Virus record (IMG/VR): IMGVR_UViG_3300023115_001620
Location: 1 to 64,000 of that record
DNA: 64,000 nucleotides
Origin: a virus
Reading direction: 5' to 3' (one strand)
The translations under genes and the position numbers were made by a program. The notes beneath the pieces are model-generated. The model saw nothing but the letters and a program-made list of their open reading frames with translations. It was not told the origin of the DNA and did no database searches. Shown piece after piece: positions 25,265 through 32,970 of this stretch; within the stretch, counting starts at the first letter, position 1, and each line of letters begins with the position of its first letter.

Positions 25265-25655
25265 TTAGTTCCTCGTCTATATAACGTTTCAATTCATGGT
25301 CTCCAACATTTTCAGGTATCTCATTTTTATAAAATAAGCGATAACTGTCACTGCCGTATTTCCCAATTCCATATAACATTGTAGCATCTTCCTCGTCCCA
25401 TGTCAAGAAATCTTTTGTCATACGTTTCAAACGGTTATAACGAATATTCAACATACCTAGTGGTTGAATAATATTTTTTATAGTTTTTTCTGTTGTGTTT
25501 AAAAAATGTACAGGTGTTGGAGCCACGCTGAACAAGACTGGTAAAACTCTTTTTACTTGTTTACGATTTGTTTGATTCAAACAAATCACTCCTACCATAT
25601 GCTGCCATTTTGACTCTACTTGTTGTTGTACCATTAAGTCATCGAGCATATTCAT
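25242..25655 (-). CDS. MBD4-like HhH-GPD DNA glycosylase
   Basis: 137 residues, matching the catalytic domain of vertebrate MBD4. WQHMVGVICLNQTNRKQVKRV parallels the first helix pair, IIQPLGMLNIRYNRLKRM the middle, LYGIGKYGSDSYRLF the helix-hairpin-helix (MBD4 LHGIGKYGNDSYRIF), and VGDHELKRY the GPD catalytic Asp segment (MBD4 has PEDHKLNKY). The family removes thymine or uracil opposite guanine. No iron-sulfur Cys cluster is visible. It overlaps the exonuclease and oxygenase genes. In a phage it might repair deaminated or modified bases; that is inference. Confidence 0.75.
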   Translation of the reverse strand: MNMLDDLMVQQQVESKWQHMVGVICLNQTNRKQVKRVLPVLFSVAPTPVHFLNTTEKTIKNIIQPLGMLNIRYNRLKRMTKDFLTWDEEDATMLYGIGKYGSDSYRLFYKNEIPENVGDHELKRYIDEELNGNLCTS

Positions 25656-26325
25656 TCTCTTCCGTTATATTCTTCAATATATCTTCGTTTATAAAAGGTA
25701 TACACAATCCGTTTTCGTCTTCTCTGTGTAAAACGATATCAAATGCTATGCTTACTCTTGGTTCGTCTTGCGTATGCTCTGTTGTACAGTGTTCTAAATA
25801 TGTTGGAAAAAGTGTCACATTGCCCATTTTGTTAGGATCGGGATATACAACTTGATTATCATATGGACTAACATATAAAGTATAACTATCATAATCCTTA
25901 AGATGCATATTTCCGCTTATATATGTATCTGCGGTTGCGCCATGATGATGTGGTTTTATTTTATCACCTTTTTCTAAAATATTAAACCATCCTATAATAT
26001 TACAATTTCTTACCGCTGCACCTTTTTTAGTTACAAAATCTAGATACAACGCTTGTAAATAATTATATAGGGTTTGTAAAGATTCACACTGATCGCGATA
26101 GTTAAATAAATTGTAAGAGCCTAACCTAGCAGTAATTGTACTATCTGCTAATCCTGTATCTCCTACAGGATTCACAGGGTATTTCAAAAATTCGTCTTTA
26201 TTATCTAATAGCCAGTCATGTATAACTCCGCATTCTTGGAAATTAAATAATTCATTATACATAGGAATATGCCATGTAGGTGCAAATTCATTTGTAGGAT
26301 GCTTGCTACTAAAATATTTCAACAT
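25639..26325 (-). CDS. 2OG-Fe(II) oxygenase superfamily protein
   Basis: 228 residues. IGWFNILEKGDKIKPHHHGA supplies the first His pair (HHH region), YISGNMHLKDYDSYTLY the central strands, LFPTYLEHCTTEH the distal metal His (H after LE), and EPRVSIAFDIVL the 2-oxoglutarate-binding Arg. This type is common in cyanophages as putative 2OG oxygenases. Possible substrates: proteins, nucleic acids or small molecules. Starts one base after the upstream gene's last codon (shared base). Confidence 0.65.
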   Translation of the reverse strand: MLKYFSSKHPTNEFAPTWHIPMYNELFNFQECGVIHDWLLDNKDEFLKYPVNPVGDTGLADSTITARLGSYNLFNYRDQCESLQTLYNYLQALYLDFVTKKGAAVRNCNIIGWFNILEKGDKIKPHHHGATADTYISGNMHLKDYDSYTLYVSPYDNQVVYPDPNKMGNVTLFPTYLEHCTTEHTQDEPRVSIAFDIVLHREDENGLCIPFINEDILKNITEENEYAR

Positions 26326-26708
26326 TAAGAAACCTCACTCTTTCCTTTGTCTAATGGTACAACATTGATGTATCCTGCTCCCCTATCGGTATCCATACCT
26401 TCTTCTTGCAACATATTATACACAATGTCACGGAACCAACGATCTACAATTTCTTCTTCTGGATCATTTTCAACACCATAACCTGCTTCAATAAGTTGTA
26501 GAATAAAGTATTTGTTCCAGTCTAGCTCAAAGAATCCGTTGCGAACATTGTCTTCGTTTACTTTAACATCAAGTACATTTACCCAAGGCTCTTTGCGTCT
26601 AGTAGCATATTCCTTAGGATCTTTCTTTTTAAGAAGAGCCATTTCCTGCTCTTCTAGTTCTTTTTCTCTCTTACTGATACCAGTAATATCTTTTATAAAT
26701 TTTTTCAT
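26325..26708 (-). CDS. Conserved T4-like phage protein
   Basis: 127 residues. Lys/Glu-rich N-terminal helix, then the conserved core RRKEPWVNVLDVKVNEDNVR and NGFFELDWNKYFILQLIEAG, well known in cyanophage hypothetical proteins. Overlaps the next upstream small gene by 4 bases. Function unknown. Confidence 0.55.
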   Translation of the reverse strand: MKKFIKDITGISKREKELEEQEMALLKKKDPKEYATRRKEPWVNVLDVKVNEDNVRNGFFELDWNKYFILQLIEAGYGVENDPEEEIVDRWFRDIVYNMLQEEGMDTDRGAGYINVVPLDKGKSEVS

Positions 26709-26839
26709 ATTAAACCTTTTTCTCTTAACCTATTTGCAAGATCTTCAGGATTTTCAACATCTTTTTTTGCATTTATAGGAGCAGTCATAGCACGTTCATG
26801 CTGCTCATTTTTATATTTTTGTTTAGGTGCCCCAGGCAT
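26705..26839 (-). CDS. Small conserved-type protein
   Basis: 44 residues beginning MPGAPKQKYKNEQHERAM and ending ENPEDLANRLREKGLI. It starts 17 bases inside the end of queE. A much longer reading frame in the same phase runs back to 27241 but lies opposite queE coding sequence out of frame and is not convincing. The Pro/charged composition and conserved MPGAPK start support a short real gene. Confidence 0.5.
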   Translation of the reverse strand: MPGAPKQKYKNEQHERAMTAPINAKKDVENPEDLANRLREKGLI

Positions 26840-27719
26840 TTCCGAATAAGCTGATGTGTAATCTTGGTGTGAAACGCCATCCTCTCGCCATACATTCGTT
26901 CGCCACCTCTTGTACGTTAAGCGTATACTCTTCAGAACGTCCTCCAAGCGGCATAAGATATACTGGACACTCGATGCCGTTTTTGCGATATGCATCAACA
27001 GCCCTACCGGCTTCATCAATATCTGTACTGTCAGCAACAACAAATTTGAGATAGACTGAAGAATTCCGAAGACTAAAATAATCACTAACAACAGCAGGTC
27101 GGATAGCGTCCTCCCAAGATTCTCCACTAACGGAGAGCTTAGGCGAACATGAGAAAGTCCATTTAATTCTGCTCGTAGCATTGATATAGTTTCTAAGATC
27201 GTCGTGTAAAAATTGTGTGCTATTTGTTTCAAACGTGACATTTTTTAAGTCCTTCATTTTAGGATGTTCAAACAACTCTACATAAAGTCGTTGCCAAGCA
27301 AGTAATGGCTCACCGCCTGTAAGAATTAGATGTATATCTTGCCCGTTGTCTTGTGTCCATTTGCCTTCTGGCAGCAAACTAATCAAATGATCTACAACTT
27401 CGTCTACTTCTGCTAGTTTGTTGAAGTCTTTAAATTCTGGATAGATACTTGCATATGTGTCACAGCCTGTATGAATAATGGGCAAGTCTTCAAACTTTTC
27501 TGTTGTATTATGCACATCCTTTGCAATTAGTTCTGCAACTTCAGGATTGTGTCTGATTTTATTTTGTGTTTTTACTGCACGACTAGGTTCATCTCTTCCT
27601 AGTCCAAAGTTCATACAGCGGAAGTTACAACCAAATGTGCGCAAGAATACACTAGGTACTCCTACAAATTTGCCTTCGCCTTGCACACTATAGAATGCTT
27701 CTGAATATCTTAGTTTCAT
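26823..27719 (-). CDS. queE: 7-carboxy-7-deazaguanine synthase (QueE, radical SAM)
   Basis: 298 residues. EAFYSVQGEGKFVGVPSVF is the QueE opening, FGCNFRC gives Cys31 and Cys35 of the cluster, LILTGGEPLL is the SAM-binding GGE motif, and SPKLSVSG and LMPLGG follow as in QueE. The usual third cysteine at position 38 is Phe; a cysteine at 86, in HTGCDTYAS after a ~45-residue insertion, is the likely third ligand, as in other long phage QueE forms. QueE converts carboxy-tetrahydropterin to CDG. Neighbours small gene and folE lie just upstream in the same operon. Confidence 0.85.
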   Translation of the reverse strand: MKLRYSEAFYSVQGEGKFVGVPSVFLRTFGCNFRCMNFGLGRDEPSRAVKTQNKIRHNPEVAELIAKDVHNTTEKFEDLPIIHTGCDTYASIYPEFKDFNKLAEVDEVVDHLISLLPEGKWTQDNGQDIHLILTGGEPLLAWQRLYVELFEHPKMKDLKNVTFETNSTQFLHDDLRNYINATSRIKWTFSCSPKLSVSGESWEDAIRPAVVSDYFSLRNSSVYLKFVVADSTDIDEAGRAVDAYRKNGIECPVYLMPLGGRSEEYTLNVQEVANECMARGWRFTPRLHISLFGNAWGT

Positions 27720-27826
27720 AATGGCAGCCTTCCTGTATACAATTCAATTCCTAAACCTATCATGCCCATTATAAACACTGCTATAATAAACACTTGTGCC
27801 ATGCGCACTGCAATATAATCACCCAT
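27716..27826 (-). CDS. 36-residue membrane peptide between folE and queE
   Basis: Starts at ATG 27826 in a TAATG overlap with the folE stop and ends 4 bases inside queE (ATGA). CAGGAG in the end of folE lies about 11 bases upstream. The sequence MGDYIAVRMAQVFIIAVFIM continues as GMIGLGIELYTGRLPL, a single transmembrane helix. The exact fit between two genes, with coupling on both sides, argues that it is real. Function unknown. Confidence 0.55.
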   Translation of the reverse strand: MGDYIAVRMAQVFIIAVFIMGMIGLGIELYTGRLPL

Positions 27827-28509
27827 TAGCAACTAAACTCCTGCTGTAGTTTAATATTGTCAAAGAATTCTTTCTTTGTACCTGCATCATCCTTAAATGC
27901 ACCTTTTAGTACAGTTGTCTGTGTAAGTGAACTATGTGCCATAATGCCACGATTCTCACAGCAACCATGTGTTGCTTGAATGTATACACCTAAATGTTCT
28001 GCACCTGTTGCCTTTGCAATCTCACGTGCAATATCATTTGCAAGTTCTTCTTGTAGCGTACCACGGCGAGCGCACCACTGTGCAATACGTGTGTATTTAG
28101 ATAAGCCAATCAATTTGTCTGCGGCAATAATACCAATGTATGCTACACCGCCTACTGGTTGATGATGGTGACTACACATACTTTTTAGTTCTGAACGAAC
28201 AACTAGCATACCTTCGTAGCGTTCGTCTGAGTCATTTGGAAATGCTGTTGCACTTGGAATAGGATCATAACGTCCTGACATGATCTCATTAAAGTACATC
28301 TTAGCAAGACGTCTTGCTGTACCTTGTGAGTTAGGATCATTGTGTCGATCAATTACTAGTGCATCAAGCACACTTTCAAATGCTACTGTAGCATCATCAA
28401 TAAGTTGTTCTTTATCGCCCTTTTGTAGGACTTCTGAAATATTGTCGCCTGCCCAATAGCGAATGTTTGCATCTTGCAAACGGGCTTTAATCTGTTCTGC
28501 TTTGCTCAT
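27826..28509 (-). CDS. folE: GTP cyclohydrolase I
   Basis: 227 residues. SMCSHHHQPVGGVAYIGI with the zinc-binding Cys-His-His, ADKLIGLSKYTRIAQWCARRGTLQEEL and THGCCENRGI (second zinc Cys) reproduce the FolE active site. It opens GTP to 7,8-dihydroneopterin triphosphate, first step to folate and to 7-deazaguanines. Because queE follows in the same operon and a QueD-like and DpdA-like gene occur nearby, its role is most likely 7-deazaguanine supply. Own TTGACA promoter with an inverted repeat across the -10. Confidence 0.92.
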   Translation of the reverse strand: MSKAEQIKARLQDANIRYWAGDNISEVLQKGDKEQLIDDATVAFESVLDALVIDRHNDPNSQGTARRLAKMYFNEIMSGRYDPIPSATAFPNDSDERYEGMLVVRSELKSMCSHHHQPVGGVAYIGIIAADKLIGLSKYTRIAQWCARRGTLQEELANDIAREIAKATGAEHLGVYIQATHGCCENRGIMAHSSLTQTTVLKGAFKDDAGTKKEFFDNIKLQQEFSC

Positions 28510-28545
28510 TTAGTTCTCCGAGTTATCGACGTGGATGTCGTATAT

Positions 28546-28577
28546 CATGGTACAAGACATAATAGTATTGTACCATG
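28546..28577 (-). promoter_or_regulatory. 10-bp inverted repeat over the folE promoter (candidate operator)
   Basis: CATGGTACAA (28546-28555) and TTGTACCATG (28568-28577) form a perfect inverted repeat with a 12-base spacer. The upstream arm covers the -10 hexamer and the second arm lies just past the expected transcription start. Confidence 0.55.
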
Positions 28578-28595
28578 TATTTAGGTTTATGTCAA
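28567..28595 (-). promoter_or_regulatory. Sigma70-type promoter for folE-queE
   Basis: Minus strand TTGACA (28595-28590), 17-bp spacer containing CCTAAATA, TACAAT (28572-28567). The -35 lies at the very end of the upstream gene. Confidence 0.8.
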
Positions 28596-28616
28596 GTATT
28601 TTATGCAAAATACTTG
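28593..28616 (-). repeat. AT-rich hairpin at the end of the 28601-28807 gene
   Basis: CAAGTATTTT and AAAATACTTG form a perfect 10-bp stem with a 4-base loop over the stop codon of the gene and the -35 of the folE promoter. No T-run follows, so a terminator role is only possible. Confidence 0.4.
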
Positions 28617-28807
28617 TCTAACATATCTAATCTATCATTTGCAGCAGCCATACTATCTAGCTCTTTTTGTATAGTTTCAATAATATCAGAGTGCTCTCCA
28701 ATACCAACTACTTTCTGCATATAAACTTCAATATTAGTTTTATGCAACTCTAACTCTGCTTCAGCATGTTTACGAGCTGCGGTTATCATTTGCTCACGCA
28801 ATTCCAT
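28601..28807 (-). CDS. Small helical protein
   Basis: 68 residues from the ATG at 28807, chosen over 28843 because GGAAAGGA lies immediately upstream and it reduces overlap with the HIT gene to 14 bases. Predicted helices MELREQMITAARKHAEAELE and IIETIQKELDSMAAANDRLD. Known as a short conserved gene type in marine T4-like phages; function unknown. Confidence 0.5.
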   Translation of the reverse strand: MELREQMITAARKHAEAELELHKTNIEVYMQKVVGIGEHSDIIETIQKELDSMAAANDRLDMLDKYFA

Positions 28808-29189
28808 ATCCTTTCCTATAATTTCCTTTGCCCGGAATAACATTTCTAACTCCTCCTACGGGATCCGGACAATCATTATCCCGTCTGAAGATTAAGTGAA
28901 CGTGTGGATACATGCAAGTCTGTCCTGCACTATCTCCCATATTTAGGCCAACATTAAATCCAGTAATATCATTATTTGATGAATAAACATTGTCGTCGCC
29001 CATTGTAACTGCAAACTTAAAACATTTCATTACGTTATCAATGGTATTTGTTTTTGGCACAATTAACATGTGTCCTTCAGTCACTGGAAACTTATCTTTA
29101 AATACAACAAAATCTGTAGTCGTTAATTCAACGTCAGTCCAAGGAGCTCTACCTTCTTTTTGTGCTGCTTCTAAAGTATCAGTTCGCAT
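28794..29189 (-). CDS. HIT-family nucleotide-binding protein
   Basis: 131 residues. GHMLIVPKTNTIDNVMKC is the family's GH.LviPK helix start; GQTCMYPHVHLIFRRDND corresponds to the histidine triad HxHxH, with the first His replaced by Tyr and the nucleophilic central His kept (PHVHL). HIT proteins hydrolyse or transfer nucleoside phosphates. The Tyr form is frequent in phage versions. Separate TTGACT promoter upstream; it overlaps the small helical gene by 14 bases. Confidence 0.75.
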   Translation of the reverse strand: MRTDTLEAAQKEGRAPWTDVELTTTDFVVFKDKFPVTEGHMLIVPKTNTIDNVMKCFKFAVTMGDDNVYSSNNDITGFNVGLNMGDSAGQTCMYPHVHLIFRRDNDCPDPVGGVRNVIPGKGNYRKGYGIA

Positions 29190-29210
29190 ATTGTTTTCCT
29201 TATTTTTATA

Positions 29211-29239
29211 ATAGTAACATAAGTTAACCTAAAAGTCAA
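29211..29239 (-). promoter_or_regulatory. Sigma70-type promoter for the HIT gene
   Basis: Minus strand TTGACT (29239-29234), 17-bp spacer, TACTAT (29216-29211), in the gap between divergent genes. Confidence 0.65.
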
Positions 29240-29240
29240 G

Positions 29241-29248
29241 CATAAATA
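29241..29248 (+). promoter_or_regulatory. Late-type motif CATAAATA four bases before a start codon
   Basis: CATAAATA ends 4 bases before the ATG at 29253, which has no Shine-Dalgarno. With T4-like geometry, transcription would begin at the start codon. Confidence 0.4.
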
Positions 29249-29252
29249 CTTT

Positions 29253-29687
29253 ATGAATGATGCATATCGTGTAGCATTTTATGATGTAGTAAAAGAAACG
29301 CAAGCTACTTCAGGTTATAATTTACCTGAACACTTAGAGGCTTACGTTGTAATGCTTTTGGCACATCACATTGACCGTCCTGACTTTTTACCTGAAGATT
29401 CATTTGCACAAGCATATTTAAAACTGAACCGTCCTGCCGATTATACTGCTAAGGAACTTGGCGACACTTGTTTGTTTGTTACAGGTGTATTTCCTACTTA
29501 TGGTAGTAAACACGGTATTAATCGTCGATACTATCAAGATATAGGTATAGGATCATATGAAATGGTAGCAGAGGTTATGCACAAAGATTTGTTTTCACAA
29601 CTTGCTACACATTTTGATTTCCTAAGTAATTTTATTGAAATAACTACGCATTCTGCCAAACAGAAGCATAGTAACCTTTTCCATTAG
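29253..29687 (+). CDS. Conserved hypothetical protein, lone plus-strand gene
   Basis: 144 residues. YRVAFYDVVKETQATSGYNL, then ELGDTCLFVTGVFPTYGSKH and YYQDIGIGSYEMVAEV follow a pattern (LGD..LF.tG.FP......YY...G..aY) found in bacterial and phage hypothetical proteins. It is the only plus-strand gene between 14.6 and 59.9 kb. Its last 44 bases overlap the end of the convergent gene at 29644. No ribosome site; possibly leaderless. Function unknown. Confidence 0.6.
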   Translation: MNDAYRVAFYDVVKETQATSGYNLPEHLEAYVVMLLAHHIDRPDFLPEDSFAQAYLKLNRPADYTAKELGDTCLFVTGVFPTYGSKHGINRRYYQDIGIGSYEMVAEVMHKDLFSQLATHFDFLSNFIEITTHSAKQKHSNLFH

Positions 29688-30375
29688 TATCGCCACCTTC
29701 GTTGTCTATTTCTACACCGTCGTAAACAATCGAAGTAATAGTCTCTTCACCGTTATCATATTCGCTCAGATGAAACTCTAGTTTCTTAGGATCAAACTCT
29801 CCAACAGTTTCGATTACACCTTCAAAGAATGTACCTTTTTCACTAGAATACATTTGTGCAATATAATCCACATCCTCACCGGCATAGCATTCTTGTGAAT
29901 CGTATAGTTCAACTTCCCAGTCAGTTTCGTCGCCTATTTCGTCACACAGTTCTTGAACACCCTTACGAGACATAACTTCACGAACAAAAGGAGCATTGTA
30001 TTCAGCATTCTCAACTTCGTCGATGTCCATGTATGCACTACCAAACTCTGCACCATATTGATGTTCGTATTCTGTAGGTGCCTCATACCAGGATGACTTG
30101 TAATCATCTTTGCCGTAACTAGTTAAAAAGTCTGCTTCAGTTGGAACACTATCAATGTTTTCAAACTCGCATTCGTCCGTACTGTCGTCTACCATATAGG
30201 TAACAAAATCACTGTCACCGTGTTCTTCGCAAACTTGTGACCAAAAGTCGTGTGCTTCTTTCGTAATACTCATGTATGCTGCTTCACCACCATAGCCTGA
30301 GATATGTATACGATAATATCTTGGACCTTTAATTGTTTCTACTAACTCCTGATTTTCTTCACTGGTATAAGTCAT
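29644..30375 (-). CDS. Acidic conserved hypothetical protein
   Basis: 243 residues, strongly acidic (many DE runs) with YYRIHISGYGGEAAYMSITKE at the N-terminus and GKGYYASVWQNA at the end. No catalytic motif or membrane segment visible. Starts on the last base of the upstream stop. Acidic DNA-mimic behaviour is conceivable but unsupported. Confidence 0.5.
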   Translation of the reverse strand: MTYTSEENQELVETIKGPRYYRIHISGYGGEAAYMSITKEAHDFWSQVCEEHGDSDFVTYMVDDSTDECEFENIDSVPTEADFLTSYGKDDYKSSWYEAPTEYEHQYGAEFGSAYMDIDEVENAEYNAPFVREVMSRKGVQELCDEIGDETDWEVELYDSQECYAGEDVDYIAQMYSSEKGTFFEGVIETVGEFDPKKLEFHLSEYDNGEETITSIVYDGVEIDNEGGDTNGKGYYASVWQNA

Positions 30376-30569
30376 TATTTTATTCCTAGTTCTTTTTTAA
30401 GTTTTACTACCTGTCGTCTTCGTGCATGTATTTCTGCTTGAAGTCCTGAGATTAAATTACCCTTTGCTTTATTTTCGTGTGCTTCTTTGAGATCAGCAAT
30501 CTTACGATTAATACTGTCTTCTAAGCCTGCCAAGTATCGTAATCTATCTTCTCGTTTTGCGTTATCCAT
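30375..30569 (-). CDS. Small coiled-coil protein
   Basis: 64 residues, charged and helical throughout (RLRYLAGLEDSINRKIADLK, HARRRQVVKLKKELGIK). Overlaps the phosphoribosyltransferase end by 8 bases. No family recognised. Confidence 0.45.
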   Translation of the reverse strand: MDNAKREDRLRYLAGLEDSINRKIADLKEAHENKAKGNLISGLQAEIHARRRQVVKLKKELGIK

Positions 30570-31125
30570 TTACGTTCTCCCAAGGGTAAACTAACCAAAC
30601 ATCTTCTTCTGCTTTGTTAACTTCATGTACACTATAATCTACCTTGCCATCGAAGTCACTAGACAAGTTGTCTGTAATAGTAGCAAAGCGAACATTACTG
30701 TGCCATACAGTATTCCAACTTTCTGAATTTGGTAAACAACTAGATTTCCAATCTTCTTTTATCCAGTTGAACGTAGCACCAGTGTCGTTAATATCATCAA
30801 CAATCAAAATGTTTTTACGTCTACTAATATCCCAACGGCTTTTATACGTTTCTTGATCATCTAGAGGAACATAGCCAAAAGCATCTTCTGCCATCCAACA
30901 GTTGCTTTCACTTGCTTCACCGTCGTAGTTATCACGTAAACTTACCTTTAATGCTTCGCCACGTACACCTAACATATTACTAAGGATAGTAGCAGGAATG
31001 TTGCCGCCTCGTGTAATACCTACAATGTAGTCAGGCCGCCAGTTGTCTTTATACATCTGTAATACAATATTTGTGCAAGCACGTTCAATGTCTGCCCAAT
31101 CATAATAATGCTTTTTAATTTTCAT
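30562..31125 (-). CDS. Phosphoribosyltransferase (type I PRTase)
   Basis: 187 residues. YIVGITRGGNIPATILSNML is the pyrophosphate-loop region and NILIVDDINDTGATFNWI the PRPP-binding signature. The hood is unlike a specific purine PRTase, so the base it uses (hypoxanthine/xanthine or another) is not clear. Probably a purine salvage or nucleotide-pool function; could also handle a modified base. It overlaps the cupin gene's end by 11 bases. Confidence 0.8.
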   Translation of the reverse strand: MKIKKHYYDWADIERACTNIVLQMYKDNWRPDYIVGITRGGNIPATILSNMLGVRGEALKVSLRDNYDGEASESNCWMAEDAFGYVPLDDQETYKSRWDISRRKNILIVDDINDTGATFNWIKEDWKSSCLPNSESWNTVWHSNVRFATITDNLSSDFDGKVDYSVHEVNKAEEDVWLVYPWENVNG

Positions 31126-31564
31126 ATTTTTCTTTTAGGTACTGTTCGTGTTGCACCCATTCTCCTTTGCGTAAAAAACCCCAGTCTCTTAATTTAGGAC
31201 CTGGGATGAATATAGTCCATACATCAACGCCAGGTTCAAGCTCAACACGATGAAGGCTATGACAGCCGGCAAACCGTATCGTGCCTGCGCTACGCCAAAA
31301 TCTACCATTCGGCGTGTGTTCCCAATAACCACCTTTAATGATAAAAGTGATAAAAGGCCAAGGATGGTCATGTAAATCATCTAAATCTCCTTTATGAAAA
31401 TTATGTAAAAATATGTTGAAAGGAAACCATTTCCTATCTTTTAAGAACAAATAGTAACGTGTTAGATACGGCTCGTTTTCGTGCCTGTCCATAATTACTC
31501 TTTTGCGGCCTATTTTTTCTAAAAGTTGTAAAAATTTAAAACGGAATGTCTTCGTCATCTTCAT
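31115..31564 (-). CDS. Cupin-fold protein
   Basis: 149 residues. NIFLHNFHKGDLDDLHDHPW and FITFIIKGGYWEHT form cupin motif 1 (HxH...G), and CHSLHRVELEPGVDVWTIF is motif 2 with the last His. Present in many T4-like marine phages. Metal-dependent enzyme or sugar-binding protein possible; no specific function. AAAGG gives the start; both ends overlap neighbours. Confidence 0.6.
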   Translation of the reverse strand: MKMTKTFRFKFLQLLEKIGRKRVIMDRHENEPYLTRYYLFLKDRKWFPFNIFLHNFHKGDLDDLHDHPWPFITFIIKGGYWEHTPNGRFWRSAGTIRFAGCHSLHRVELEPGVDVWTIFIPGPKLRDWGFLRKGEWVQHEQYLKEKYEN

Positions 31565-31946
31565 GATTACCTTTGAAATCTTGATCTACCATTTTATAGA
31601 TAGTTTTAAAATTTTCATATGCTTTTTCAAGTGCAGGATAATGCATACACATTTTTTTGAGCTTTTCCGGAGAGGGCATATGGTCTTCAAATTCAACTTT
31701 ATTGAAAGTTATATTTGTCAAACCGTCAATAGTGCTATCTAATGATATTGTATCGTTAAGTGTGAATGTGCCATCGTTAATATCTACAACAAATGTATTA
31801 TCTGCACTAGAAGTATACATTGAATCTTTGTAAACTAAATTATCAAGGTCTATAGTTTCTACCATCAAGTCAGATAGTGTGATAGAATCTGAACCAGTAA
31901 GAGTTACAATGTCAACATCTGTATCATTATCTTTTGATTGTGTCAT
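31536..31946 (-). CDS. Conserved hypothetical protein with C-terminal phage module
   Basis: 136 residues from the ATG at 31946, which has GGAG 8 bases upstream (an upstream GTG at 31961 is less likely). N-terminal half is Thr/Asp-rich and beta-like (LTGSDSITLSDLMVETIDL). The C-terminal 50 residues, MPSPEKLKKMCMHYPALEKA followed by YENFKTIYKMVDQDFKG, are a compact helical module seen in other marine phage proteins. Function unknown. Confidence 0.5.
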   Translation of the reverse strand: MTQSKDNDTDVDIVTLTGSDSITLSDLMVETIDLDNLVYKDSMYTSSADNTFVVDINDGTFTLNDTISLDSTIDGLTNITFNKVEFEDHMPSPEKLKKMCMHYPALEKAYENFKTIYKMVDQDFKGNHEDDEDIPF

Positions 31947-32970
31947 ATAGTACTGCTCCACTGAAGAATTCTTTGTTTAGTTTAGTGCGTTGCTTGTCTA
32001 ATGCTACAAGAAAATCTTCATAGTTTTCCATATATTCTCTAATTTGTGAAACTACCTCTCCACGGTGTTTGCGATAGCTTGCAAAGTCTTCAGTCCATAC
32101 ACTAGGATATTTAAATTCAGACAGTGCCATTTCACTGTAGCTCAGTCTATCAGGTACCATAGGAATAGCATCTACTAATGCACCTTCATACCAGCTAATA
32201 CCAAGTGTTTCTTGTAAGTTAGAAGAGAACACCATCTTAGCTTCGCCTAGCAAGTTGTGATACTCATTCTTAGTAAGCTCACGTTCTTGACAAACTACAA
32301 ACTCGTATTCAGGAAGTTGTTCTGCTAGATCACGGAAAATATCAACTTGCTTCTCAGGAGCAATACGATGTGGAAAGAGAATAAGATTACGCTTTTCCAT
32401 ACCTTTGTAACTATCTAAACTGTTCTTTAGATACTCCATAGGCCAGCCTACACGATGAGTTTTATCATCATCTATATCTAAACTTTCAGCAAATAGATCT
32501 ATATGAAAGTCAGTTGCATAAAAATTATCATCATAACATTCATACATAGATTGTTCTGCATGACGTACCCAAGGCTTATCGCCAATTAGCCTACCAAGGA
32601 AATCATGAGGATCATAAGAACCAGCATGCCAAAGACCACCGACTCTAATGTCGACCCCAAGGAGCTCAGCCATGTAGCGCAACTGGATAACAGTTGGGTT
32701 CCACGCATCCGTATATAGGAAATAATCTCCATCATTCACTTCACCTTTACAAAACATTTCACCAATCTGTTCAAGTTGTTTTGACTTGTACACGTTAGTT
32801 CCGCCAAAATTAAGAAATGCCCCAGGCGTAGTTGCTTGAGGCGTTTCTCCACCGCTAATAACCTTTACATTTTGATTTGTAGCTCGTTGAAGCTGTAATG
32901 GAAGATGATCCTTCCATTGCTTAGTGTAACGTGTATCTACAGCCTCAATGTCTACAATGTAAATAGTCAT
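31927..32970 (-). CDS. GT-B glycosyltransferase (GT4-like)
   Basis: 347 residues. LILFPHRIAPEKQVDIFRDL is the start of the C-terminal donor domain, EYEFVVCQE the next strand, and MVFSSNLQETLGISWYEGAL the E-x7-E type donor-binding motif of GT4 enzymes. The N-terminal domain has GDYFLYTDAWNP and VGGLWHAGSYDP. Similar proteins occur in T4-like cyanophages. Being between genes for nucleobase metabolism, it could glycosylate DNA as T4 glucosyltransferases do, or a surface glycan; sequence alone does not decide. Confidence 0.65.
   Translation of the reverse strand: MTIYIVDIEAVDTRYTKQWKDHLPLQLQRATNQNVKVISGGETPQATTPGAFLNFGGTNVYKSKQLEQIGEMFCKGEVNDGDYFLYTDAWNPTVIQLRYMAELLGVDIRVGGLWHAGSYDPHDFLGRLIGDKPWVRHAEQSMYECYDDNFYATDFHIDLFAESLDIDDDKTHRVGWPMEYLKNSLDSYKGMEKRNLILFPHRIAPEKQVDIFRDLAEQLPEYEFVVCQERELTKNEYHNLLGEAKMVFSSNLQETLGISWYEGALVDAIPMVPDRLSYSEMALSEFKYPSVWTEDFASYRKHRGEVVSQIREYMENYEDFLVALDKQRTKLNKEFFSGAVLYDTIKR

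Noticed and set aside
26705-27241. Long 178-codon open frame on the minus strand
   Set aside because: Most of it lies over queE in another frame and reads as low-quality hydrophobic sequence; only the last 44 codons from ATG 26839 look like a gene.
28794-29189. HIT protein as inactive because the first triad His is Tyr
   Set aside because: The nucleophilic His remains and this substitution is common in phage members, so it is not evidence of loss of function.
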